Positions 24,228 through 33,900 of a DNA stretch of 50,479 bases are shown piece by piece. Each line of letters begins with the position of its first letter. Within the stretch, counting starts at the first letter, position 1. The notes below the pieces were generated by a model. It saw nothing but the letters and a program-made list of their open reading frames with translations. It ran no database searches and was not told the DNA's origin. A program made the translations under genes and the position numbers. This DNA is from Clostridia bacterium (GTDB lineage: Bacteria; Bacillota; Clostridia; UBA1212; UBA1255): positions 1-50,479 of the forward strand of contig JAGADO010000042.1 of the NCBI GenBank assembly GCA_017613535.1. The letters run 5' to 3'.

Positions 24228-24818
24228 TCATGACGGATACGCGTACTCCCCGAAGAAACTGATCAGCTCCAGTTCCGCGATCTCCGCGATATTCGTTCCT
24301 TCACCTGCGGCAAAACCGCTTATTACTATCTTTACGTACCTCGCGTCTGCGGGCGGAAATTCGAGGACCGGCACGCAGTCGGGCGCGTCAATATTATCGT
24401 ATTTTATTACTTTCGTATAGTCTTTTCCGTTGACGGAGCAGAGTACTTCAAAACATCTCGGGAACAGCCTGCCTGTATACGTCCCGTCCGAGGCCGGATA
24501 AGCGTCAAGCCTGCATACGCGGTAAACCGCTCCGAGGTCGGCAATGATCTCTCCCGTACTTCCCGCGCACTTAAGACGGCACGGAGAACTACGGTCTCCG
24601 TCGCTCAGCGCGGCAGTTTCCGCCCCCTCCGGCGACAATCCTTTAAGCGAAAAAGAGGCCCGCGGGGATATATTCCCCTCGAAAGCCTCTGTAGGCTGCG
24701 CAGGAGGCGCTGTACGGCCGTCACAGCCGGTGAAGCATAAGAGAGCAGTCAGGATCAGAAATGCCGTTAAAAGGCATTTAAACGCTGTTTTTACCGATCC
24801 GTCCGTATGCATTCTCAT
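24228..24818 (-). CDS. Discoidin (F5/8C)-like lipoprotein
   Basis: A lipoprotein of about 196 residues with a hydrophobic signal ending in CFTGC. The mature part resembles an F5/8-type C (CBM32-like) beta-sandwich: GEIIADLGAVYRVCRLDAYP, FEVLCSVNGKDYTKV and PPADARYVKIVI are typical strands of that fold. A sugar- or surface-binding role is inferred. The start is uncertain among an in-frame GTG at 24830, ATG at 24818 and ATG at 24812; ATG 24818 was chosen because GGAGG lies 12 bases upstream. It begins 19 bp after the calcium ATPase stop and is probably co-transcribed with it, a pairing I cannot explain. Confidence 0.75.
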   Translation of the reverse strand: MRMHTDGSVKTAFKCLLTAFLILTALLCFTGCDGRTAPPAQPTEAFEGNISPRASFSLKGLSPEGAETAALSDGDRSSPCRLKCAGSTGEIIADLGAVYRVCRLDAYPASDGTYTGRLFPRCFEVLCSVNGKDYTKVIKYDNIDAPDCVPVLEFPPADARYVKIVISGFAAGEGTNIAEIAELELISFFGEYAYPS

Positions 24819-24837
24819 GCCGCTTTTCACCCTCCGG

Positions 24838-27516
24838 TCAAGTTTCGTTTTCGGCGCGTTTTTTAGCGATCCTTCTCTGGAATGCTTTTACGATCTCTAC
24901 TGCCGGGATCATCAGGAACGCAAGTCCGAGAGCGACCGAATATTCTGCGAAGCTGATTGAAGTGAAACCGAACGCGTTTCTGAGGAACGGCACGTAGATA
25001 ACGGCGGTCGTCAGCAGGAGCGAACCGACCGTAGAATAAATCAGGAATCTGTTGTGATTTCCCTTGAGCGCCATTCCGATGATCGATTTGCGCTGAGAGC
25101 GCATATTAAGCGAATGGAATATCTCCGCCATTGACATCGTCAGGAACGCCATCGTGATACCGTCGTCGCTCTGAAGGCTTGTCCACGTTCCGCCTTCCAT
25201 AAGGTGACCTACAAAGTACGCCGTAACGACGAGAAGCGTTACGAGCAGTCCCTGGTAGATGCAGTCTCCTCCGACTCCGCCTGCGAATATTCCGTCGCGG
25301 CTGCGGCGCGGAGGCCTTCTCATTATATCCTCCTCTGCCTTTTCGGTACTGAGGGCAAGCGCAGGGAAACAGTCGGTAACGAGGTTTATCCAGAGCAGAT
25401 GCACAGGTCTCAGGATCGTAAATCCGAAAAGGTTGGCAATAAATATCGCCGCGACTTCGCTTAAGTTCGAGCTGAGCAGGAACTGTATCGCCTTTCTGAT
25501 GTTATCGTATATCCTGCGTCCTTCTGCGACAGCGGTAACGATGGTAGCAAAGTTATCGTCCGCGAGCACCATATCGGCGACATTTTTAGTTACGTCCGTG
25601 CCCGTGATCCCCATTCCTACGCCTATATCAGCCGATTTGATCGAAGGAGCGTCGTTAACTCCGTCTCCGGTCATAGCGGTGATCATGCCGCGCTTTCTCC
25701 ATGCATTAACGATCCGCACTTTATGCTCGGGCTGCACTCTGGCGTAAACGCTGTACATACCAACTTTCTTTTCAAACTCTTCATCCGATATCTCGGAAAG
25801 CTGAGCACCCGTTATAGCACCGCGCTCATCGTGAAGTATTCCGAGTTCTTTAGCGATCGCAACAGCCGTGTCGAGGTGGTCGCCCGTGATCATTATCGGT
25901 CTTATTCCGGCGTTGTGGCACTCTTCTATGGATGCCTTCACCTCCGGCCTTACCGGGTCGATCATGCCTACGAGGCCGCAGAAGCACATATCTTTTTCGA
26001 CGATGTCCGAATCCTCTTTCTTGGGCATGCATTCCCACTCGCGCGTCGCAGCGGCAAGCACTCTGAGAGCTCTTTCAGCAAATGCGTGGTTCTGTTCGAG
26101 GATCTTTGCGCGCATCTCTTCATCCAGAGGCTGAACGGATCCGTCCTCCGCGAAGTAATACGAGCAGCGCTTGAGCAGTTCGTCCGGAGCGCCCTTGGTG
26201 CACTGAATGATCTTATCACCCTTCTTATGAAGCGTCGTCATCATCTTGCGCATCGAATCGAAAGGCACTTCTCCCACGCGCGGCTCTTCTTTTTCGATCT
26301 CGTATTTTTTAAGCCCCAGCCTGTTCGCGAAATCCACCAGAGCGTTTTCGGTAGGTTCTCCCTGTATGTTACCGTCCTCTTCGAGCACGCTGTCGCAGCA
26401 AAGTGCGAATATGACGGACAATTTTTCAGGCGCGATCCCCCAGCTGTCTACGACGGTCATCTTATTCTGCGTAAGCGTTCCGGTCTTATCGCTGCAGATG
26501 ATCTGAGCGCAGCCGAGCGTTTCGACGGCGGTCAATTTACGAATGATCGCGTTCTTCTTGGACATGTTCGTGACGCCGATCGACAGCGCGATCGTAACGA
26601 CTGCGACAAGTCCTTCTGGTATGGCCGCAACCGCAAGGCTGACCGCAAGCATGAACGTGTTAAGGAAGAACTTAAGATCGTGCTCCTGGCCGGTTATGAA
26701 CTGTCTTACTACGCCGAACAGGAATATAAATATACAGATTCCGATAACGAGTTTACTGAGTATTCCGCTAAGCTGGGCGAGCTTCTGCTGGAGGGGCGTT
26801 TTCGAATCTTTCGCGTCCTGAATGGCTGTGGCGATCTTTCCCATCTCGGTATCCATGCCGGTGTCCGTAACCACCATACTGCCTCTGCCGTACACGGCGA
26901 CGGAGCCCATATATGCCATATTATGTCTGTCTGCGAGTGGAATATCCGAAGCATCGCCGCGAAGCACCATAGCATCGGCATATTTATCTACCGGTACCGA
27001 TTCGCCCGTGAGCGAAGCTTCTTCTATTTTAAGACTGGCGCTTTCAAGTATTCTTCCGTCAGCAGGCACGGCGTCTCCCGCTTCGAGTATCACGACGTCT
27101 CCGGCGACAAGGTCTTCCGAGGGAATATGTACTACCCTTCCGTCGCGCTTCACCTTCGACGTGGCCGCGGACATTTTCTGCAGCGCTTCTATCGCTTTTT
27201 CCGCCTTGCTCTCCTGGACAACTCCAAGAACCGCATTGATTATTACGACTACGAGTATGATTATGACGTCGACCGGGAATTCATGCTCGAGTATAGATGT
27301 GACTGCAGATATGGCCGCGGCAACAATCAGTATTATGATCATCGGGTCTGCCATCTGTTTGAGCAGCCTTTTTATTACCGAATCTTTTTCCGGTTCTTTT
27401 AACTTATTCTTACCGTTCTTCAACAGTCTGGCTTCTGCCTCCGCACTGCTCAGTCCCGCGCGTCCGGTATCAAATTCTTTAAGGACTTTCTCGGATTCTT
27501 CCAGATAATATCTCAA
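24838..27516 (-). CDS. Calcium-transporting P-type ATPase (PMR1/SERCA-like)
   Basis: An 892-residue P2A-type pump exporting Ca2+ from the cytoplasm. The phosphorylated residue is Asp343 in CSDKTGTLTQNK. Helix M4 has VAAIPEGLVAVVT with Glu301 equivalent to the SERCA site-II glutamate, and helix M6 has NLVTDCFPALALS with the conserved Asn and Asp, so the calcium site looks intact. The A-domain loop LTGESVPV and the hinge MTGDGVNDAPS are present. The start is TTG at 27516, since no ATG or GTG fits and GAAAGGA lies about nine bases upstream. It is read from the promoter at 27568-27596. Confidence 0.94.
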   Translation of the reverse strand: MRYYLEESEKVLKEFDTGRAGLSSAEAEARLLKNGKNKLKEPEKDSVIKRLLKQMADPMIIILIVAAAISAVTSILEHEFPVDVIIILVVVIINAVLGVVQESKAEKAIEALQKMSAATSKVKRDGRVVHIPSEDLVAGDVVILEAGDAVPADGRILESASLKIEEASLTGESVPVDKYADAMVLRGDASDIPLADRHNMAYMGSVAVYGRGSMVVTDTGMDTEMGKIATAIQDAKDSKTPLQQKLAQLSGILSKLVIGICIFIFLFGVVRQFITGQEHDLKFFLNTFMLAVSLAVAAIPEGLVAVVTIALSIGVTNMSKKNAIIRKLTAVETLGCAQIICSDKTGTLTQNKMTVVDSWGIAPEKLSVIFALCCDSVLEEDGNIQGEPTENALVDFANRLGLKKYEIEKEEPRVGEVPFDSMRKMMTTLHKKGDKIIQCTKGAPDELLKRCSYYFAEDGSVQPLDEEMRAKILEQNHAFAERALRVLAAATREWECMPKKEDSDIVEKDMCFCGLVGMIDPVRPEVKASIEECHNAGIRPIMITGDHLDTAVAIAKELGILHDERGAITGAQLSEISDEEFEKKVGMYSVYARVQPEHKVRIVNAWRKRGMITAMTGDGVNDAPSIKSADIGVGMGITGTDVTKNVADMVLADDNFATIVTAVAEGRRIYDNIRKAIQFLLSSNLSEVAAIFIANLFGFTILRPVHLLWINLVTDCFPALALSTEKAEEDIMRRPPRRSRDGIFAGGVGGDCIYQGLLVTLLVVTAYFVGHLMEGGTWTSLQSDDGITMAFLTMSMAEIFHSLNMRSQRKSIIGMALKGNHNRFLIYSTVGSLLLTTAVIYVPFLRNAFGFTSISFAEYSVALGLAFLMIPAVEIVKAFQRRIAKKRAENET

Positions 27517-27567
27517 CGTGATCGATCCTTTCGTTTAACGCACTGCGTTTTTTGCGCTTACTGCCGT

Positions 27568-27596
27568 ATTCTATCACTTCCGGCGGAATTAAACAA
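27568..27596 (-). promoter_or_regulatory. Predicted promoter of the calcium ATPase
   Basis: On the minus strand, TTGTTT (27596-27591), a 17 bp spacer and TAGAAT (27573-27568). The leader carries a short palindrome AACGCA-n-TGCGTT (27537-27549) close to the start codon. Confidence 0.6.
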
Positions 27597-28011
27597 GCTG
27601 ATTTTTGCTTTTTTTGATGTTTCAGGGCGGTTTTTGGAAAGTCAAAGGGGATGTCGGGCGCATTTGAGGCTCGGATTTATGCGTTTTTTAACGTTTTAAA
27701 GGCCGTGCGCGGCAATTTCTGCGCAATTGTGCAGTTTTACGGGCGCGTTTTCTCTGCTTTTTGCGTGTGGATAAGCCTTTTTATGCGCTAAAACCGCCGT
27801 ACGTCTTCATATAATTGGTTGCAGGCATCAAAAAACGGCCACTTCAGGGCCGTTTTTTAACTGTTTTGCCTTCACAGCTGAGCAGAATTAGACTGCGGTT
27901 TGCAGCTATTGCTCCGGGTGATATAATTCCGGCATTAATACGCGCCGAAATCAAAAAAGCCGGAATTGGACAGTGTGTCCGGTATGATCCGGGCCTCATC
28001 CGGCCGTCAGA
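27597..28011. other. Gene-free stretch between two minus-strand units
   Basis: No coding frame with a ribosome binding site is seen. It holds the terminator at 27830-27858, a near-palindrome TGCGCAATTGTGCA near 27720-27733 and a single perfect DnaA-box sequence (TTATCCACA on the minus strand, 27766-27774). Nothing else is recognised. Confidence 0.5.
27830..27858. terminator. Bidirectional intrinsic terminator
   Basis: AAAAAACGGCC (27830-27840) and GGCCGTTTTTT (27848-27858) form an 11-bp stem with a 7-nt loop, giving a T-tract on either strand. It lies about 150 bp downstream of the minus-strand lipoprotein gene at 28012 and insulates the calcium ATPase promoter. Confidence 0.88.
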
Positions 28012-30018
28012 TCACTTTTCGATCAGTTCAGGACAAGGCTGGCCGTTCCTGTAGCATCTGATGTACTCGCAGAGCCACCTGTAATAAAGGTCTCCGTGGC
28101 CTCCCTCCATAGGCTCTATATCGCGGCTGTACTCCTGATTGAAATTGTCCGTGAAGATGTAGCCTACTCCGTCAACGTAGTACAGCTGGGCGCACCATTC
28201 GTTCCACCACGTTACCGTTACGATCTTGGGATGAACGGCGAAGACGTTCTTCCATTGACCGTTCCAGAACCGTCCTCCCTGCCTGCCGTGCGCCGTAGGC
28301 TGTGACATATATGTCTCCTGCGTCGCAACGTCCGCACACATATGCTCGGGATTCCCATCCGCGTCGTAAGAAACCGTTTTGCTGTTATCGATCTCGAGGT
28401 AGCTCCACTGGCCTTGTGCCGCACGTCCGCGAAGTCCGTACATGCTTCGCACGGTCAGATCTTTGTAAAGCTCTGTCTCGTCAAGCTGCCAGTCCATAAT
28501 GAACGGTTTACCGTCCCAGTATACGAAGCAGTCTTTCCATTTTTCGATGTCAAGGAAGTTTTCTTTCATATTTTGGAACATATTGTTGCTTCCCATCCAG
28601 AACACTACGTACGGCGTGCCTTTTCCTTCGGAGCGCATCTCCATGATCGTGTTGAGGAGAGCGGTGGTCGGCCCCTGTATGTACGAGACCCACGATCCCG
28701 ATCCGGGGTTATAGCCAGGAGCCGTGGCGTACGTATAGTCAAGAATTATGAAATCAACGCCGGCCTGGTACAGAAGTGTCATATTGTTGCGTATCGCGTC
28801 CGTATCTGTGCTGCGGTAATACCCCTGAGCAGGCTTGGACCAGTAGTGGAACGCCGTAACGGCATTGTGCTGATCATTTTTAGTTCCAAATCCGTACTCC
28901 GCCGAAAAGCCGTACTGTTCGGTGAGTTCGGCAACGTTCCTGGCATTCTCGATCTTGCCTGTTCCTTCGCCGTGGATAGCGTTGAACCACATCGTGTAGC
29001 ATATGCCGATAACGTCTTTTCTATCTGTAATATCGAGCCCGAGCGTATGGCCGTCGAGCGGTCTTGCCTCGATCTCCGTCAATGTTTTTTTCTTGCCTTT
29101 CGTGCAGCCAAGGATCTGAATATTGTCCATGCCTACCCCTCCCAGATGAGTGAAATACGAGAAATATTCTCCTTCGATGGCGTCCGGATCGCTCTCGCAT
29201 TCATATTTCTTAACGCCTTCTCCGTTGTATACCGTCATTTTTCCGTCTTCCTGAGCAACTTTAAGCACAAGCTGACCCTTCAGGTAAACAAATATGTCTT
29301 TGTTTTCGCACGCTACGATATCCGCGTGCGTTTCGCCCTGGATAAGGCTGCTATCGACTTTAACAGATACGTTGCCCGCCGGCCATGCCCACGTACCTGC
29401 AGCACCTCCGTATACTGTAACCGATGACGTCGTCGGATTGAAACTGATATAAATACCGTCGCCGGGATTGTCCGCAATGCTTCCCACGTTGTTCTTGAAA
29501 ACGCCTATCATCGCAGACATCCACGGTCCGCTGCCGTTCGATTTGAAGTGGCCGTCAAATGACAGCTGCGCCTGCACGAATTCTTCTCCGAGGCACTGAA
29601 TGAGCGGCGCCCAGGTCGTCCACCCTTCCGCGAAATGGTCTTCGGACGAGTCGGAATAGTTGATATATAGTACGCCGTCAACGACCGCCGATGTGCCTTC
29701 GTTCCTCAGTTCGGCATCGCCTCCGAGCGTCGGATCGCCGTCAGAAAAATCACTTTCAAGCAGCGCGATCACGCCTGTCGTCCCCTTCGAACAGATCGCT
29801 CCGTGCTCTCCTTCGAAAGAGTCGTAGAAAACCGTTTCCGTTTTCTTTATGTATTCGACGATTCCGTCGTTAAACGACACTTCCGGATCATCGGTCGGAT
29901 ATGAATACGAGTGATCTTCTTCGCGGTTATTTCCGTTGCAGCCTGCGAAAACGCACGTTACGGTCAAAATAGCAACAGCGAAAAGCATTGCCCTTATTAT
30001 TTTATTTTTTCCGGTCAA
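28012..30018 (-). CDS. Large lipoprotein with lectin-like and glycoside-hydrolase-like domains
   Basis: A 668-residue exported lipoprotein (signal ending in VFAGC). Residues of about 60-310 read like a concanavalin/LamG-type sandwich (VFYDSFEGEHG, then VDSSLIQGETHADI). The C-terminal half looks like a TIM-barrel hydrolase: VIGICYTMWFNAIHG, AGVDFIILDYTYAT, then PYVVFWMGS and VTVTWWNEWCAQ. The WNEW segment and strand order recall GH71/GH99-type enzymes, but I cannot fix the family. The start is TTG 30018 with GGAGG nine bases upstream. It is a single-gene unit with a TTGACA/TACAAT promoter and a downstream terminator, and is probably a surface glycanase. Confidence 0.72.
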   Translation of the reverse strand: MTGKNKIIRAMLFAVAILTVTCVFAGCNGNNREEDHSYSYPTDDPEVSFNDGIVEYIKKTETVFYDSFEGEHGAICSKGTTGVIALLESDFSDGDPTLGGDAELRNEGTSAVVDGVLYINYSDSSEDHFAEGWTTWAPLIQCLGEEFVQAQLSFDGHFKSNGSGPWMSAMIGVFKNNVGSIADNPGDGIYISFNPTTSSVTVYGGAAGTWAWPAGNVSVKVDSSLIQGETHADIVACENKDIFVYLKGQLVLKVAQEDGKMTVYNGEGVKKYECESDPDAIEGEYFSYFTHLGGVGMDNIQILGCTKGKKKTLTEIEARPLDGHTLGLDITDRKDVIGICYTMWFNAIHGEGTGKIENARNVAELTEQYGFSAEYGFGTKNDQHNAVTAFHYWSKPAQGYYRSTDTDAIRNNMTLLYQAGVDFIILDYTYATAPGYNPGSGSWVSYIQGPTTALLNTIMEMRSEGKGTPYVVFWMGSNNMFQNMKENFLDIEKWKDCFVYWDGKPFIMDWQLDETELYKDLTVRSMYGLRGRAAQGQWSYLEIDNSKTVSYDADGNPEHMCADVATQETYMSQPTAHGRQGGRFWNGQWKNVFAVHPKIVTVTWWNEWCAQLYYVDGVGYIFTDNFNQEYSRDIEPMEGGHGDLYYRWLCEYIRCYRNGQPCPELIEK

Positions 30019-30076
30019 TCAAATACACCTCCGGCGCTCCGTTTCCGTGCGGGAGCAGGAGCAATTGCTGCTGTAA

Positions 30077-30105
30077 ATTGTATCGTTTCGGGCCTGCCGT
30101 GTCAA
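30077..30105 (-). promoter_or_regulatory. Promoter of the 668-residue lipoprotein gene
   Basis: On the minus strand, a perfect TTGACA (30105-30100), a 17 bp spacer and TACAAT (30082-30077); the TTG start is about 60 bp downstream. Confidence 0.8.
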
Positions 30106-30185
30106 GATTGCGCTGAAGCCCGGCTATGATCCCGGATCTTACGCTCCGAAAAAATATCGTTTTTCGTCAATAAAAAGACTTGAAT

Positions 30186-30214
30186 TTGCACACGTTTTCT
30201 TGGTAAAATATAAG
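30186..30214 (+). promoter_or_regulatory. Predicted promoter of hpf
   Basis: TTGCAC (30186-30191), a 17 bp spacer and TATAAG (30209-30214), 57 bp before the start codon. No sigma-B- or sigma-H-type elements are obvious. Confidence 0.6.
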
Positions 30215-30271
30215 CAGATAAAGAGCTAATTAAAGGTTCGGAAATAAATGTTATAACCGGAGGGATCAAAC

Positions 30272-30814
30272 ATGTTAGTAAAACTTAACACAAAGGACGC
30301 GAATGTCACTGAAAGATCGCAAAAAAACATGGAGAAGAAACTTCAGAGCCGCTTCATCAGGTACTTCAAGGATGAGCCGGAGGATAAAACGACCCTCTGG
30401 GTGAAAATATCCGAGAAAAAGTACATAACCAAAGCGGAACTTACGATCTCATACCAGGGCTATCTGCTCCGCTCCGAAACCACCGATAACAAATCCGCAA
30501 TGGCTGCGCTGGATAAGGCGATCGACGTGCTTGAGCGCCAGATCGTTAAATGCAAGACGAAGCTTGCAAAAGGGCGCCATCAGACTATTACTCAGGATGT
30601 TGCGGAACCCGCAGTTGAGGAAGAGCCCGAGAATTACCCGATCGTTCGCGTAAAGACTTATGAGATGAAGCCGCTGACCGTTCAGGACGCCATCCTTAAT
30701 ATGAACATGCTCGGTCATAATTTCTTTATGTTCAAGAACAGCGAGACCGACAGGATCTGCACCGTCTACAGAAGGAACGACGGAGACTACGGTCTGATCG
30801 AAGCAGAGGAATAA
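30272..30814 (+). CDS. hpf: Ribosome hibernation promoting factor, long form
   Basis: A 180-residue long HPF (YfiA/RaiA family). The N-terminal S30AE-like domain spans about 1-105. The C-terminal dimerisation domain is at about 120-178, with the conserved MKPLTVQDAILNMNMLGHNF and the ending YRRNDGDYGLIE. In Firmicutes this form dimerises 70S ribosomes into 100S particles in stationary phase. GGAGGG lies seven bases before ATG. It is monocistronic with a strong terminator at 30870-30924. Length and domains are standard. Confidence 0.95.
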   Translation: MLVKLNTKDANVTERSQKNMEKKLQSRFIRYFKDEPEDKTTLWVKISEKKYITKAELTISYQGYLLRSETTDNKSAMAALDKAIDVLERQIVKCKTKLAKGRHQTITQDVAEPAVEEEPENYPIVRVKTYEMKPLTVQDAILNMNMLGHNFFMFKNSETDRICTVYRRNDGDYGLIEAEE

Positions 30815-30869
30815 TACAGAAAAGGCTGATCTGCGATTTAGATCTTTTCAATGATAAAACGATAAAACA

Positions 30870-30924
30870 GGGGCTGTTAAAAGGCCGGAGTATCGTCCGG
30901 TGATTTAGCAGCCCCTTCTTTTTT
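30870..30924 (+). terminator. Intrinsic terminator of hpf
   Basis: A long hairpin: GGGGCTG-n-TAAA pairs with TTTA-n-CAGCCCC, enclosing an inner CCGGA/TCCGG stem, followed by TTCTTTTTT. It lies 55 bp after the hpf stop, between hpf and the convergent 1073-residue lipoprotein gene. Confidence 0.9.
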
Positions 30925-30973
30925 ACTGATGATCAGCCTGAACCGATCATTGACCTTGTTTTACCCTGAATGA

Positions 30974-33900
30974 TCAGCCTCTGGTAAGGATGTCGAACGT
31001 GACGCCTCCGGTGGATGAATCAGACTCAAAGTCACCGTAATATTTGTGCGCGATATTTTCGTATTGTGCCGTGCACTGAAGATTCGAGAGAGTCAGAGCA
31101 TCGCTGCTAACGTTCTCGAACGTAACTTCGATCCTGACGTTCTCGGGAGAAAGCTGGTTCGAAAGCACATAGCGGTAAGGCGTGAGGCCTTCTCCGATAC
31201 CATAGCGCACTACCGAATCCTCGAGCAGGTATCCCCCGTTATATGCGCGGATAACGACCGCTCCGCCGCTGCTGCCGGAATATTCCGTTGAGAATGTCAG
31301 TTCGACCTGATCTCCGCAAAGCAGATCGGAAATATCATTGAAAACGTACCCCGTTTCAACGGACCCTTTGTAGCCTACCGTCTTGATCTCTACGTTCGCG
31401 TGGAACGGCACAAGATATACGGTGCCTTCCCATGCGCCTGTCTCGGTAATAGATTTCAGCAGGCCGGTATCGATCCCGCCGTTATCGGAAGGACGGCTCA
31501 TCTGAACGATATCAAACTTCAGATCACTGCCGTTGTCATACGATGCCATACCCTTGGTGATACCGGTATTGACCGTTCTGGGCTGATTCTCTTTCTGGAT
31601 CGTATCGATCGCGTTCTGCTCGGCAGACTTCGAATCCCTGTATTTCTTTGACGATGTGTCAAGCGGGATGATCATGTGGATCATGCGTACGCCGTGAGAA
31701 TACATATACCGGAGCTGGGCAAGGACCTCCCCGCGGTCTGTCGTGATCGAACCGTACTCGCCGAGAGTGATGTTATTGTGCCCCGCGTTGAAAGCAAGTT
31801 TGAGGAAGTTGTTGTTATCGCTGTACCACAAGCCGTACCTTGTCCCTCCGTATGCGGTTCCGCAGACCGTTACAGCTTCGAGCGGGGAAAGTCTGGTATT
31901 AGCTTCTCCGAGGAATCCGGATACGGCATCGCCTTCCGGGATCTGATGAGCGTTGATCGCTTCGGGCGGGAAGCCTGCCAGCAGAGCCTCGCGGTATGCT
32001 TCCATCAGCCGTTTGTTGATGATATATCTCGTGTACAGACACCACTGAGTGAAGAAATCGCTCTCGCCGTAAGTGTCCCATTCTCCCCTGCATAACGACG
32101 GATCGTCTCCGGCAAGCGGATAGTATCGCGGTGCGTCAAAATCGTCTTCGCTGCCAAAGCTCGTGCCGAAGCGTTTGTTGATGTTTTCGATGCTTCCGTA
32201 AAGGTCAAGCAGGTACTCTTTAAAGCCTGTGATCATATTGACGTTGTAGTCGCCAACCGATCCGGCAACGTTGATTTCCTGCTCATGTACCGGGGATACG
32301 GCGATCAGTTTTTCGGGCTCGGCTCTTTCACCTCTGAAATCTACAGAAAGGCCTCTTAAATACGAGCGCAGAGGAAGCACGCGCAGCTTGCTCATTTCTA
32401 TTATGCCGTCAGCGTACGTCCCGTTATAGAACGAACTGTCAAGTTCTACATAATCCGTAGTCGCGTTGTCCCTGCCTATCGAAAGGTACTTGATGTTTCC
32501 GTCTTTGTCCTTTACCTTGGACATTACGGTGGTGGCGCCGATCCTGTTCCAGCGATGGGTGAAACAGGGTTCCCACTCATGGTACCCGCTGTGGTACGCA
32601 TTGGAATCCCCGTATTTTACTCCGTACAGACGCATATACGTTTTTTCGGTGTTATTGAACTGCGAAGCGGCTTTTTCCGGATCCTTGAGCGAAGAAAGCA
32701 CAGGTGCGGCAAGGTCTGTTCTCACATGGTCGAACGTGCCTCGGTCAACGTATCCGTCGGGATTGTCCTTCGCGAACGTGGAATAAAATCTGTTCTCACG
32801 CCAGCCGACATTGACCTTTTCGCCCCCGGTGAGGTCAGCCGAATACGTGTAAATGTTCGAAAAAGTACCGTCTTTAATTGTCACATTAAATCCGTTGTCA
32901 AAAGCTGACGCGTAAACGCCTGTCGCGTCGCTTCCGAGATCGATCTGAAGAGGCTCGATGCAGTTCTTTACGGGATCGCAGATAAACGCTTTCTGAGCAT
33001 CGCCGTAATACATAACGACGGTATCGCTGTTATTGCCTTTTCTGAGCGAAAGTTCAAGTTCGGACTTGCTGTCCGGTCCGGTATATTCAAATTCGATCGT
33101 TTTAACGAGCGTCAGATCAGCAAACGAATAGATCTGCATCAGCGGCTTCGCGCCTGCTTTCTGGGAAGCGCTCATTACGGCAAGGTACTCGTCGGATCTG
33201 CCTTCGATAAACCGTCCGGAAGTGATCACGAACGGAGCAGCGATACCTTCGGGCTTTATAGCCGCGCGGATAACTCCGGTGGTGTCAAATATCCTTATGG
33301 TGTCTGCGCCTGTTCCTTTTGCGGAAAAAGCCGCGGCGGCAATAAGCGTTTCTTTCTTATCTCCTGCCGAATATGCTCCGGCGGCAACTCTCACACCTCC
33401 CCGTACGTCTGCCGGGAACGCGAGGAACTGAGCGGAAATGGCCTGCTGGCGGTTGAAAACTCTTACGAGCGTGTAGTTTCCGTCAGCTTTTCCCTGGCCG
33501 GCAACGATCGCCGGTCCTGCCGTTACGTTCGCGTCTCCCATCTGAGCGTAGTACAGGTTCGTCTGCAGCCCCAGGTTCAGATCCGGCGCGGTGTAGTAAA
33601 CCGTATTTGTACCGTTCGTGACCTTCGACGGAAGCGTTATCAGTGCATTAAGCTTGTCTTCGTCTTCTGCTCCCCTGAGTATGAGAGTCAGATATTCAAG
33701 CGTATAAATGTCGCTGAAAGTGTCCGGCTTTTTATCGGCCGCCGTTATGATCGCCATACGGTCGTCGTAAACTGTTACGTAAAGATCTGCGACTGAAGCG
33801 CCTTCGACGGCATCGATCCAGCCTTTCTGATCCTCTTTACCGAGCAGCGCGGCACACGCCGTCGCGTTAAGTCTGAGTTTACCGTCTTCTTCTTTAAGGA

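Noticed and set aside
25723..27402. Long plus-strand open frame opposite the calcium ATPase
   Set aside because: Antisense shadow of a highly conserved P-type ATPase; composition is low-quality (Tyr/Arg/His-rich) and without motifs.
27720..27733. Near-palindrome TGCGCAATTGTGCA
   Set aside because: Short, imperfect and not positioned at a promoter; kept only as a note in the gene-free stretch.
27766..27774. Perfect DnaA-box sequence (TTATCCACA on the minus strand)
   Set aside because: A single box without a cluster, an AT-rich unwinding region or dnaA/dnaN nearby; not evidence of an origin.
30823..30980. Recurring TGATCAGCC segments around the hpf terminator
   Set aside because: Only 9-10 bp, few copies and irregular spacing; not separable from chance.
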